Assembly: GCA_030998225.1 (NCBI GenBank)
Contig: JAPYXD010000710.1
Span: 20,000,001-20,064,000, forward strand
Reading direction: 5' to 3'
From: Diplolepis rosae
Taxonomy: Eukaryota > Arthropoda > Insecta > Hymenoptera > Diplolepididae
DNA: 64,000 bases
Of this stretch, positions 47,748-59,538 are shown in pieces (position 1 is the stretch's first letter; every line of letters starts with the position of its first letter). The translations under genes were made by a program, and so were the position numbers. The notes beneath the pieces are model-generated. The model saw nothing but the letters and a program-made list of their open reading frames with translations. It was not told the origin of the DNA and did not search any database.

Positions 47748-49261
47748 CTAGGCAGTCTTCTTTGGTCGAACGAATATACGTGCCCGTTTCTGCTTTTGTT
47801 GATTAATTTCTAATTCATGCAACTTGGAATAAAGTTCTGAAAATATTTCTTGTTGATCTTCTTCTGGAATTGTTTTACTGAAATTGCAAAAAGTCAGACT
47901 TATTTATGTTTTTATTCAAAAATAAGAAAGTTAAAACTCGAAATAATTGTTGCGTTCTCTATAATGTCGAAACAATAATCCGAACTTACCGATAAATTTT
48001 CATCAAATCGTATTTCTCCCAAGGCTTGGCTGCTTTGAGAGCTTTTCTCGTACGATTTTTATTGATAACTATAGTGTCTTCCTGTATTCCTTTGTAATTG
48101 AATAACTCGTATTTGTCATCCCAGGGTTGAGGCTTTAGTGGAACTTTGATAGGATTTACAGGAACATGTTTTCTGTCTGTTACAAGTTCAGGTTCTAAAT
48201 CGAAAGGAACAGTGCTGTATTTGGGAGGCGCATCTCGAAGGTAGATCAAGGTGTCATCGAGTCTCTTCTCAAGCCTGCGAATGGATACGTAATCTAATGA
48301 AACATTATTAAAATTGTACAAGGTATTAGATGTAAAATTTTTTACCTTAGACATTCTATTTTTTGAATGCAAGGATCATAAAGGTCATAATTAACTTCTA
48401 CACCTTGACCATCTACAATGTTTCTAAGAATAAACGAAGCTCTCAATCCACACCCTAATCTTTGGATACAGATCCCTACAAATCTGTTTGACTTTCCAGG
48501 AGCATGAATATCAGAGTGCGTTACCGCTAAGATAGAACCAACATAAAATTCGGGTATATCTAATGAACATCTTCTTGTTATCATATCTTTGCGTTCTAGT
48601 TTTTCTCTTAAAGAATTTCGAAACATAGGGTTGGGATCTGGTAAAAATTCTCTATAAGCAAATCGATAATTTTCAGGATATAAGTTAGATGAGTTCTCTT
48701 TTTCTCGGGACTTATTTCTTTGATCATCATAATCTTTCTTCGAGCTTTCATAACTAGGAATTCTACTGGTACCACTTTTGACATAACTTGGCCTTTCTTT
48801 TCTGACTGAAAGTTATTAAAATATTTTTGAAAAATAATACTAATTCTTTAACATGTTTCATTAATTATTATAATTATTGGAATCTTAATTTTTTAAACAA
48901 AAATTCTGAGATACACTATCACAAAAAACATACGTACTTTTACTTTGTTTTCTAGTAATTTTACACAATCATGTGAAATTCTCAAACTTATTTTAATAGT
49001 TTAGAATTTCAACTACATTATATATCCTTTTATTAGCTACTATAATCACAGTGATATTACATACAAAATGTCTCTTGGTGAATTGACTAGAAATTAATCA
49101 AAGGGATTTTACATGTTTATATATAATTACTGAAAAAAGATTTTTTTTAAACTATAAACTAATGCAAAGAGAGAAAATTAAAACTCACGTGTATTTAGTT
49201 TCCGAATGATTTGCAGCCTATGACTAAAATCCTGAACAAAAATTTGTCTTACAACGGACAT
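47748..49261 (-). CDS. mRpL19: Mitochondrial ribosomal protein bL19m
   Basis: Four exons: 49261-49189, 48805-48346, 48274-47990, 47877-47748; 948 nt, 315 residues. Exon 1 (MSVVRQIFVQDFSHRLQIIR) is basic and amphipathic, fitting a mitochondrial targeting sequence. Exon 2 carries the L19 domain: RRCSLDIPEFYVGSILAVTH, then RFVGICIQRLGCGLRASFIL and RNIVDGQGVEVNYDLYDP. The C-terminal part (YLRDAPPKYSTVPFDLEPEL, WDDKYELFNYKGIQEDTIVI, PWEKYDLMKIY) matches animal MRPL19 rather than bacterial L19. The last 43 codons (QQKQKRARIFVRPKKTA) are basic. The gene is close in length to the human protein (about 290). The start is the only ATG giving a presequence. Confidence 0.92.
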
Positions 49262-49652
49262 TTTTAAACTTTTTACAAAACTAATATCGTAAAATAATTT
49301 GTTGAAAAATTCAACAGTGTTTTTTATTTCACCACTTTATTTTGTAACTGCGATCATCGATTAATTTTCTCATAGACCTTCAATTGGTAGGAAGAAAAAT
49401 ATATGTGAAATGTGTGAATCATAGACATATAGAGATATCCCTTATGAAGAATAGGTAAGGTCCGTAAGGTCGGACCTCGTTGGACTGGACACAGTGGAAC
49501 ATCGGGCTGGAGTCCCATGAGGAAGATTAGTAGAATAATGGAATAGTCATTGACCAATAGTATAATTGCTTAAGAGTTTGACAAATTTTTCAAACTTTAA
49601 AGCAATCACATTATTGTTGAATGACTATTTGACTATGTTACTAATGCTCCTC
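49262..49652. other. MRPL19 upstream region
   Basis: No gene seen. It presumably holds the MRPL19 promoter; a MITE cluster begins at 49653. ATTGACCAATAGTATAATTG at about 49548 and TTATTGTTGAATGAC nearby are weakly inverted. Confidence 0.35.
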
Positions 49653-49799
49653 AGGGTGCAGTCCCCTGCTGGCGTTTTTACACGGCGAAAAGCAAAAAAT
49701 CATGAGACAGAAAGAGAGTGGTGTATCTATGTATCTCTTTCTCTCTCATAATTTTCTGCTTTACGCCGCGTAAAAACGCTGGCATGGAACTGCACCCTC
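49653..49799. mobile_element. MITE-A, CAGGGTGCAGTCCC ends
   Basis: CAGGGTGCAGTCCCCTGCTG and GGCGTTTTTACACGGCG at the left are inverted at the right (gccgcgtaaaaacgctggca, then ggaactgcaccct). The interior is GAGAGAAAGAGA-like and partly inverted. Length is about 147 bp. Confidence 0.85.
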
Positions 49800-49965
49800 A
49801 TGGTGCATTTATACCTCTGCCTGCCTGACCGGTACGGACAGCAAATACATAAGAGTAAAGGAGACAGACAGTGTAAAATTAGACAAAAAGAAAACGTCTC
49901 TCTTTTTTGCTCTCATGTATTTTTTGTCCGCACCGGTCAGGCAGTCAGAGGTATAAATGCACCAT
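49800..49965. mobile_element. ATGGTGCATTTATACC MITE, copy 2
   Basis: Same inverted ends and interior as 33431-33595, with the ACCGGT core conserved. It starts immediately where MITE-A ends and stops immediately where the next MITE begins. Confidence 0.88.
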
Positions 49966-50366
49966 CATGGTGCCGTCCCATGTGGGCTCAAAATTCAAAG
50001 CCGAAAACGAATAGCCAATTACTGGAAAGCTTTAGATTTCTTTCTTCTTTAAGGTCTTTACAGAATAGGATTTTAGAAACCGACGTAACATCGACATGAC
50101 ATGAACATAGAGTTTACATTGTGCGCGTGCATCTTTGCCAATTGCAGAAATTTTATTCCGTTATTCCTGCAACGGGAATGCGAACGCGATAAAAGTTTTG
50201 CAGTTGACCATAGATGCGCGTGCACGACGTAAACTCTATGTTTATTTCATGTCGATGTTACGTCGGTTTCTAAAATCCTATTCTATAAAGACCTTTAAGG
50301 TATTTTGTAATTGGCTGTTCGTTTTCTGCTTTGCATTTTGCGCCCACATGGGACAGCACCCCTATG
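49966..50366. mobile_element. GTGCCGTCCCATGTGGGC MITE, copy 3, split by an insertion
   Basis: The left end catggtgccgtcccatgtgg and right end cgcccacatgggacagcacc match copy 1. The middle is interrupted at 50055-50292, and the two halves join cleanly if that interval and one CTTTAAGG are removed. Confidence 0.85.
50055..50292. mobile_element. Nested MITE, 238 bp, with CTTTAAGG on both sides
   Basis: TCTTTACAGAATAGGATTTT through gacgtaacatcgacatga is inverted on the right with few mismatches. CTTTAAGG occurs on each side (50047-50054 and 50293-50300), which reads as a 7-8 bp target-site duplication. The centre contains tgcgcgtgca-type sequence, itself inverted. Confidence 0.8.
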
Positions 50367-50380
50367 AGACTTCGCCCTTC

Positions 50381-50546
50381 AGCAGTGATCCCAGAACGTG
50401 GGAGCTGGCGGCCCCCACCATAGACCCCACCAGCTCATGGCTTCTTTCTCGCTCGACTGCCATACGTTGGTTGAATGAGGAAGACACAATGAGCTCGAGG
50501 CATCTATAGTGGGGGCCGCCAGCTCCCACGTTCTGAGATCACTGCC
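50381..50546. mobile_element. MITE-E, GAACGTGGGAGCTGGCGGCC arms
   Basis: GCAGTGATCCCAGAACGTGG and gagctggcggcccccac at the left are inverted at 50508-50545 with one or two mismatches. It is GC-rich relative to its surroundings and about 166 bp long. A short TACGTAA-family piece follows at 50553-50610. Confidence 0.85.
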
Positions 50547-50725
50547 CTTCAAAGATGGGTACGTATAATACATCACGTATTTTACGTAAAAAACTTCGAG
50601 TGACGTGACACAACCCATCTCTGCCACCCTTACAATTCCCTATTCTGCTTGCAGATGATTAGTTATATGCTGCAGACGATAGATGCTCCATCGTCGAAAT
50701 GCCGCATCTTCTATCCCCAGAGATC

Positions 50726-50935
50726 GGTGCGTAATTTACTCTAGGTAATTACTTATTTTTTTACAGTATTTTACCAGGTATTTTACGTCTCTAGTTTTTT
50801 ACACAATCTATTTTTCTGTTAGGTGGGAGGTTTTTTTTTTAATTACGTGAATCCTATATAATTTCTTTCAAAAACCCATTTATTTTACGTAAGAAACCTC
50901 GAATTACGTGTAACCGCACAATCCTGCCTACCAAC
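50726..50935. mobile_element. TACGTAA-rich family, copy 4
   Basis: GGTGCGTAATTTACTCTAGG ... AGGTATTTTACGTCTCTAG ... TTTTACGTAAGAAACCTCG, AATTACGTGTAACCGCACAA. Matches copy 3 (36560-36755) in order and spacing. Confidence 0.6.
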
Positions 50936-51352
50936 AGACCAACTATATAATCTCTGCTATATATTAATGATATTAATATTACGCGGTTTGTAATTGCTCA
51001 ACTCTTCAGCCTGGAGCACAATGAAGAGCTAACCTCTAAACTTAAACTCAAATATCATCTATCCTTTTTTGTCAACCCATGATAGAAAGAGCGTTGTCTT
51101 TTATTAGAAAAACATGCCACTATAGGCTAGAAAAAGACACACAAGGAATTTTAGAGCTCTACTTAGTATTCGTGACTTCAAATAATTATTTTCGCCTTTT
51201 TGATTCTCAAATTAATAATTTCAATGGATTTTCGATAGCAGATAAACCTACCTTGATCTTTCTTTTACGTTTATCTACTGTAAAACATCCATTTGAGTTA
51301 TTAATTTAAAAATAAGAAGGGCAAAAATTATTGGATAACGTCACGTCCGTGA

Positions 51353-51722
51353 CATGACCTTAAGTTGCAGAAAAACTTTGTAAAGCAAGTTCATATGAAT
51401 AATTTGGTCTAGTTTCTACATTTTTGTGTCCAAAATACATAAAATTGTGTTTACAAAATTTTGGAAATGATAGAGAAGATGAAAACGGACGTAGATAGAC
51501 TACTTTTGGTTTTGACTCAAAAAAAAAAAATTTCGATATATTTTGCTAAAATTAAACTTTTTTTGAATTTCGAAACTAAAAGTATTCAATCTACGTCCGT
51601 TTTTATCTTCTCTAACATTCCCGAAATTTTGAAAACAAAATTTTATGTACTTTGAACACAAACATCTAGAAACCTAAAATCAATAATATTTACTAATTTC
51701 CGAAGTATCACATGCCCTTAAC
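51353..51722. mobile_element. TTAA-ended MITE family, copy 3
   Basis: The right end is AAGTATCACATGCCCTTAA (51704-51722). The inner pair acggacgtagatagactact (about 51486) and its inverse near 51590 match copy 1. The left end is worn (gacatgaccttaag). The element ends 24 bp before the TATA box at 51747. Confidence 0.7.
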
Positions 51723-51746
51723 GAATACCGCACCCGCCGGAGAGGT

Positions 51747-51754
51747 ATAAAAGC
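51747..51754 (+). promoter_or_regulatory. TATA box, candidate promoter of the BTG gene
   Basis: TATAAAAG in the context GCCGGAGAGGTATAAAAGC, locally less AT-rich than its flanks. The BTG coding exon begins 1.4 kb downstream and an acceptor (CTTTTCAG) sits at about 52914, so a 5' exon near 51780 spliced to 52915 is plausible. No competing gene lies between. Assigned by position only. Confidence 0.45.
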
Positions 51755-53173
51755 ATCTTTACTATTCCTTCGGGAGTTATCTGGTTATATGTAGCAACTG
51801 CTACCACGTCACGAGACGTAACACGTGTTAGGTTGAATAGTATCCTGTATGTATGTACATTTATTTTACAAAACTTAAGTTGGAGTTATTTTAGTTCTCA
51901 AGATTACGCTTCGTCATTAAATGTAAGAACAATTAATTTTCTTTGTTCCTCCAATAACTAGCTGTATGATTCCATAAAAAAAGTTAGGTCCCAATTCGCG
52001 AATAGTGTAAGATTTCTAAAAGCAAAAATTGAGGTTGCGATATTTCAGGAACAGTCGCGCATGCACGTCGTGCTACGACAAGAATGAGCTGGCAAAATTC
52101 TGACCAATGTTTTTTTTTAGAATTTGGCTTCAAAATAACCCAGTATATTTGCTTTTTCGTTCAATTCCGTCTTTAAAGCGTTGATAACACCAAAATCACT
52201 AAGTGTTTTACTTCGATCTGATCCAGATTTCCCTAAGTTACTTGATTTCTTCCCTAACCTCATTTTCGATCTTATAACATATTGTTATCGTAAGTCATTC
52301 AGAATTTGCAGTTTCAATCATTATTATTTAGTTTTGAATGATTTAAAAGTGCAATCATCCTGAGGAAATACTTTAGTGGTTTCATTGCTTCACTATACTT
52401 GCTTTGAAAATTATTGCTTTACATTTAAGAAATATTGCAAAACGAAGTGAACGCGCGTCAAGAGATTGTGAGTTTTCGATGTGTCTTGTTCATAAATATT
52501 TCATCATTATTTGTACATTCTTAACCTTCAACTCCTAGAAAAACTTTCGTTTCATGTGTTTACACAAAAATAGTTATTTCCCCAGGATTTTTCGTACTCG
52601 TAATACGCAAGCAGATGTGAGTATCTAATACAATAAAGGTCATGACAATTTTGTACCTGCAACTCAGGTGGTCTTTCTTTTATGATTTTTTCGGAGTAAT
52701 CGTGGCTAAATTTTCTGGTTTTGTTATTATTTTGGAGCATTTAAATTTAAAAAGGAAAAAAATTTGAAACCTTTAAACTTTTTATAATTTTGAACAAACT
52801 ATTCGAGAAATGGATTATTTTAACTGAAGTTTATTGCTTTGAAATAAAAATAGACGAATTCTTTGAACTTTTACATAATCTTATGCTAAATCAAGGAACT
52901 TATTTCTTTTCAGATTAAAGTGACCCATCAAAAGTAAAGCATAGACACTACTGTCTCAACATCGATTTAAAAAGGAAATTACTATCGAAAACCATATTTC
53001 AAAAGTGATTGCTGATTTAAATTGTCTTGAATCTGCAAAGGTGCATAAGGGCTCTATGTGCTCCAAATCGGTGACTTGCAGCGATATCCTAGTTTTCAGA
53101 AACGACGCCTTCGAATATTCTGAAAAGAGTAATTTGTGGAAGTATAAACTCAGAAGAGAGTACGAAGAACAGC

Positions 53174-54593
53174 ATGCGCAACGAGATCACAGCCGCAGTG
53201 CTGTTCTTAGTACAGCTGATAGAAAAAAACGAAAAATTTAGTCCTGATCAACTGGAATGCTTCAGGCGACACTTGGTTGAATCATTAATGGAACGCTTTA
53301 GAAATCACTGGTTTCCCGATAAACCTTTTAAGGGCCAAGGATATCGTTGCATACGTGTGAATGGCAACAATCGTAGAGATGAAACTTTAGAAAGTGCCGC
53401 AACAGCTGCTGGGGTGAAGTACGAAGATCTCACTTTACCAATGGAATTGACGCTTTGGGTTGATCCCAACGAAGTCTGCTGTCGTTTTGGAGAGAGTAAA
53501 GGATCATTCTGTACGTTGGCTTCCTTCGACGAGAAAGAGAATACAATTCCCATTCTCAAACAAAAAATTAAAATTGAAGAGAAAGAGGAAAAAGAAACTG
53601 AGTCTCTTCCCAGCGTTCAGGTTCGTCATTTTGTCTGAATAATTTAAAAAGTTATTAGTTTGAAGCATTTTCACGAAACTCTTTATTCAGTTTTTATTGT
53701 CCTAAAAGTTTCTCGGTCCTCAATATTATTCTTTCTTTATTATTTATTATTTCAAATATTCGTTAAGCAACTTTTCATTGTATTATTTCAAAAATATTTC
53801 TCCAATTTCAATTTATTCAATAAAAAATAATAATTTTAATTCAGTATTGGACCAAAAAAAAAAGTTGTTTGAGTTTCTCTATTTCGGTTTTAAAATACAA
53901 AACACTAAATACTTAAAATTAAAATGATGAAACAAGTTTTAGATGTAATTGTTTCTTTATTTTTCAAATTTGAAGACTTTGAATTCAATGTCGTATCATG
54001 TGAATTTCATAAAATTTTCAGCAAAACTGTTTAAACTAAATTAAATAAGAATTCTAGTTCTGGAATCATTTTATTTCAATTTTTCGTTTTGTAACTCTGA
54101 TTTATACATCCGGGAGTAAATTAATTTGGAAATAGAATGTTGAAAATTAATTTTCACCTTTACGAATTTTCTAAAGTAATGCTTTAAGCGCATGGACCAG
54201 ATTATATTTTATTCCTCCGTATATTGTAATATCTTTTTACAGAAACGTCCACCAACTCCAACTTCAGAACAGCAACCGAAATCAAAGCCTCTAAGTTCTA
54301 CAAATCAAAATCAACAGCATACAAATGGTGGTACAGGTAGGAAACGTAACGTAAACAGCCCAAGACTGCACCTAAATAGAAATCGTTCTTGGTTTAATCA
54401 CTCCTTTAACATGGGTTATGGTCCTCACCCAATGAATCAACCATGGTACAATATCATGCCTCCACATTTTCTGGGTGGACCATCTCCGCCACCTTTTATG
54501 GGCCATCGGGGAAATAAATGGATTTCTGCATCTTATCCGACAGGACCCACCCGATTCCACCATTGGTCCCCTAAAGCTACCCTTAAAGTCTAA
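53174..54593 (+). CDS. BTG/Tob-family antiproliferative protein (BTG3/4-like)
   Basis: Two coding exons, 53174-53620 and 54243-54593; 798 nt, 265 residues. Residues 1-118 form the BTG domain. MRNEITAAVLFLVQLIEKNE matches the family's N-terminal helix, box A covers about 44-64 (HWFPDKPFKGQGYRCIRVN) and box B about 92-112 (LTLWVDPNEVCCRFGE). VCCRFGE is closer to BTG3/BTG4 than to Tob. The C-terminal half is low-complexity: an acidic/Lys stretch, Gln/Asn/Ser-rich sequence, then a Trp/His/Pro-rich tail (NMGYGPHPMNQPWYNI). Family members bind the CAF1/CCR4-NOT deadenylase through the BTG domain and restrain proliferation. The ATG at 53174 gives the canonical N-terminus; several in-frame and out-of-frame ATGs precede it in the leader. 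Confidence 0.9.
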
Positions 54594-57500
54594 AATACTC
54601 TACCGACCCCATCACGAAATCTGTTCCTAATAGAATTGAACCTCACTCGTTTGACGAAAGTAATGGTCATTTAGTTCAATTGTTGAGTGATATAGAATCT
54701 TAACTAGACTTATCTGAAATTTAAATTCAATGATTCATTTTCGTCATTGGGGTGAAGACGTTGTATTTGACAATGTAAAGTTTTTCTTCAATCTACGATT
54801 AAGACGATTCGATTTATCAAAATGGATTTTCATTTTCTACTTACAAAAATATCAAATTTAAAAATTTTTAATAAGCTCTACAAGAGTAAATGAACAAATG
54901 ATTTCTACTAAGGACCTCTGCAACGCAAAAAGTGAAAAATTAGGTCCAGATTTCTCTACTTTTATAATAAAGCAGTAACGATTATCGATCAATTATCTGC
55001 GCAAGCAACCTTCTTCGAACTGTAACTAAATCTTAATAATGTTTAATACTGAATTACTATGTATTATTGTATGTTACATATAAATAGTGTTGCATGAAAT
55101 ACAAATTTATTTAACTCCGAATGCAAAGTTGCTTGTAAGCAATGCATTAGTGTTGTAGAGTTTATTATTGTTATTGCTAATTGGAGAGAATCGAAAACGT
55201 TTAATTTATTTTTTCAAAGTGATTTGCTTTTTTTTTAAACACTTTAATCGAGAGATTTCGTTTTTAAAGCGAATCTTTAATTCAAATTTTATTCTCATAC
55301 GTTGATCCGATTCTGAATTTTAATTCTGATTATATCTTTATCCAATGTTAAACTTCTAATAAAATTTAATTCTATTAAAATTGTTTCTATTATTAAATTT
55401 TTGAAATTCAATTCTATAAACGTTATCCACAAAGAAATTTTTTTCTAAAGGTATCTAAATATTTCAAATTGGACTGCTAAAAAACGTTTAGATTCTTGTT
55501 AGCTTTTTTTAAATTTTATATTTAGTGTTTTCATGCCACTTAAAACTTTAAGGAGTGTATGAGCTCTCTTTCTGCTATTCTTTTCTAATATTTAACCAAA
55601 AGGCTTGTGTTATGCAAATGGTCAGTCATGAAAAAATGGAAAAGGCTTTTATTGGTTCCTTTTTTTCTGTGACAACCAGTTGCATCGGTACGATTTTATT
55701 GTAAAAATATTAATTGCTTGTTAGAAACAAATGCGTTACCTTCGATTATGCAGAGATAATGCAAACTCGTAACAGCTTTGTATTAAGTTCGTAATCGACT
55801 GATTAATATTAGAGATTTACGTTATCCTTTGTCAAATTTTCTTCGATTTTTTATAAGTTCTCTTGTTATTATTCAAAATATAATTTGAGTGCGACGCAAG
55901 CTTTAAACACTGTAGAAATGGCTTTTTTCACTATATTGTTCCGCGTAAGCACTGGCATAAGGCTGTTATCTGGATTCACTCTTACGTTTGAGCTGAATAA
56001 TTAAAGGAACAAAATATCTGTATATAACATTCTTATATTGTAAATATTCACAAAATACAATCGATCATATTGACGAAGCAAATTTAACGTTTATTGCATC
56101 AGTCGATAAGTTTCAAGGTTTTGTGTTATCTGCTTAATATGTAACTTTAGACTATTTAACCTGACGTAATGTTAGGGTAAGTCATATATGCGATAGATCT
56201 CAATAGACCGCTTTCAAATTTAAAATGAAATATATAGGTAACTTTTTAATTAATCCGCATTCGAAATTTTAAGAGGAAATTTTTATATTTCGGTCAGATA
56301 TCTTCGAATGCAAAATTATCGAAGCTTTATTCTGTTCAAAATTGCACAGCCTACATAAACTGTAAAATAATTGTAAAGTGTTCATTATACTAACCATGAT
56401 GCTCAGAAAAAGTATGTTCTTAGAACAGAAAACTCAAATTCTTACTCATTTACTCGTACCGTAAATTGTCTTATTATTATACTGGTATTGTTTCCACTAA
56501 GGTTTTCCAGAGTTACGTAGAAATTATCCTTAAATATTTACTTTAACGTGCATAATATTTTAATGACATTTTAGGGAGACAGTATTCAATTGAGAATTTT
56601 ACATTTATTTTCTTCTAACAAGAGCTATTACGTTGTTTTTTTTTTTGTAAGTTTACCAAGATGTGTATTCATGTAATTTGAAACGACATTAGACCATTTT
56701 TTAGAGTTTCTATACTTCTGAAATAAACATTTTAAATGTCAGCTCTATAGATTAATTGCTTTGAATTGTGATTTGAAGAATTCTTTGTTAAAATTAGAGT
56801 TTCAGACTTTTGCATAAAAATGTACGAAAGCGATTATATTGTAAATTTAACGATATTAATAAGTGAATGTTGGACCAAAAAACTTTCGATTGAGCTTTGA
56901 ATTATCTTTTTTTTTTTTAAAGTGGTCGAGATTACCCGGGCCGATGATCATTTCTGCGTTTTAAGAGAGTGGAGGAAAGTACTTACAAATAGTATAATCG
57001 AAACTTGACGGATTGCTCAATAAAAATTGATTGGTATATTATTGATTACTATACTCTAGCACTACAAACGTTCTTTCAGTATTTATTGTAACTGGAAAAT
57101 GTAACAATCAGATTTCTACCGTACTTTAATGTTTGTCCGATAAGCGACGCTATTGCGATACAAGGGAACATTTTATAATTTAGAAACGACTGGTTTGTAC
57201 CAAAGTCCTGAGTCTGTTTGTAAAATTAAAGTCCAAATGTATTTGAAAATATCAGGCTGCATGAGATCCCTAGTTGATCATGTCACGAATCGCATTAGGA
57301 TTTTAATTATTAAGTAACCTTTATATCCCATCGATTCTCTGAAAACATTTTTCTGATATCTCTATGGTTTTTTAGCCAAAATTTTTCTATTTCTACGTTG
57401 AAATTCAATTAGTGTTTTAATCTTAAATTTATGTTTACAATCAAATTTATATCGAAATGTAGAGCAATATAATAAGGAATCTTATATATTTCAATTTCGG

Positions 57501-59187
57501 AAAAAGGTTTTCATGGGGGGGGGGGGGGGGGCGTCAATCTTTGTTAAATTTCCATTTAAATGGCGAAACGGCAAGCAAATGGCGTATTCTGGCGATAGTC
57601 GAGAAAATTGCTGCATGCATATGACGTAAAGCAAGGTTGCATTCGGACCTGTTCTTTTATTTAAATATATATATATATACACATATACATTATAATTATA
57701 TTGTATAAATCAGGGCAGTTGTGTTGACAAACTCCTGCTTAGTTTTCCAATCATTGTCTCGATATCTAAGCAGATTAATGCATTTTTAATGAAAAGGAGC
57801 AAGCGAATTTCATATTCTATATCGATTTATATTACGTGGTAATATAAATGTTCTTTGCTAGCCTGTACAATATGTAAAATAAATTTTGAATTTCGATAAT
57901 TTCAAAATCAAAATACCATTATGTAGCTGGCATCGAGTTTAATTAATTTGTTCAATGTGATATGTATTTCTCCCTTTGAATGGTGCAATTTAGATGAGTC
58001 TACGAGCTTTTACCAATAAAATGATTATAAAATATTTATAGTATACTAGCTCATGAATGTGGAAATTTAAAAGATTTATTGCTTGTTCCTTTTTTCTTTC
58101 TATTTTTTTTTTATTTAAAAATAACAAATATTGTAAACTGGTGTTCAATGGCAATTTAGGGTTTCCTTGTATTACCACTCTTTATTTTTTTGTTACCTTA
58201 TTAAAAATATATATTACGTACTATTTTATGTTAATTGTATAGTCAAGCAAGGGTAGTGCAAATAGAGATTTTAACATCGTTAATATAATTATTATTTATC
58301 CTTTAATCAAACACAAGTGGATTATTAAATTTTGATTGTGGGATTGTGAATTGTTGCGAAATAGTGGAAACGAAAATCAGTTTATTGTATGCCTACTAGA
58401 TGTATTCATATATGTATACTGTTGTACTAATTGTGCGGATAGAAAAATTCATAGATTATGCATAATAGCACTCGAGATTTCTTTCTTTCTACAAAAAATT
58501 TATATTATCTTTCTTTTGTAATTTTATTAATTCATTCTGTACAATTTTTAAAAAATGAATATTAGATTACACTGTGACTAAGCATACCTAGACTCGATTT
58601 TACAGATGCTATAAATTGTTATTATTGTTGCATTAACGTTAATAGCATTTTACGACTTCACTAACGATCAGAATTATTGTCAGTACACCTAGTTTTTTAT
58701 AAATTGATTGAGATATGTGAAATTTTAATAATACATGTTTCATTGAATTTTATCAAAAATAAATTGAAAAGTAAATTTTTTGTGAGATAAAAAATATTAT
58801 AAAAATTCAATTATCTACATTTGTTGAATATTTCGATGATATTAGTACCTAATTTTATTATTTAGTAAATCTAAAATTTGTATAGTTCTCATTGATCATT
58901 GAAAAAAATGTTTTCATTTGTAATATTAAAATTAGCATATCTTAAGAAACTCATAAAAAGTTAGTGAACTAAAAATTTCATCAATAGTGCACTTATGTCA
59001 CTATATACACAGGTATAATAAAATAATCAAATAAATAAATTGTTTTGCAAATTGAAAATTTGACTTGATATTTTTACCCATAATTAAATGTTATCTAATT
59101 TTTGTGAAATGAAATTCGATACTCGTAAAAATACTATTTTATAATCCAAAAGTATTTTAATTATTTAGGTCATTGAGCTATATTAAG
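54594..59187 (+). other. Probable long BTG 3' UTR and intergenic sequence
   Basis: AT-rich, with many ATTTA-like stretches and several AATAAA candidates (for example near 56720 and 57018), consistent with a long 3' UTR of an unstable message. The true end cannot be fixed from sequence alone. It contains a run of 17 Gs at 57515-57531 and a (TA)n run near 57666-57680. No other gene is recognisable. Confidence 0.45.
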
Positions 59188-59538
59188 GCCATGGATCAGC
59201 CAGACCACGTGACCAAATTCCTGTAAAAGTTAATGTAAGATAACTTTTTTATTTCACAAAATATCTTCTTGAAAATTTGGAAAATGCAACAGAAGGCGAC
59301 AAAGAACGTCTTTTAACTTCGTTTAAGTGTAAATTTTGCAAAAATTTTTGCTGTTAACTGTAATTATCGATAAGTTTTTCAATATTTTTACTAAAAAGAA
59401 GTTAACAGACGTGCTTTGTTGTCTTTTGTTACGTTTCTCAAAATTTCAAAAATATGTTTTGTAAATTAAGAAAGTTATCTTACATGAACGAATTAATATA
59501 TAATTTAGTCACGTGGTCCAATTGATTCATGGCTTTAA
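59188..59538. repeat. Foldback repeat, 350 bp
   Basis: TTAAGGCCATGGATCAGCCA and gaccacgtgac at the left are inverted at 59506-59538 (gtcacgtggtcc, attcatggcttta). Inner arms (taagataactttttta near 59238; aagttatcttacat near 59468) also pair. A partial relative lies at about 43011-43060 (ggccatgcatcaagcagg) in a woc intron. Confidence 0.7.

Noticed and set aside
53005..53241. Separate small protein upstream of BTG
   Set aside because: It overlaps the BTG start in another frame and has no family features; best treated as leader sequence.
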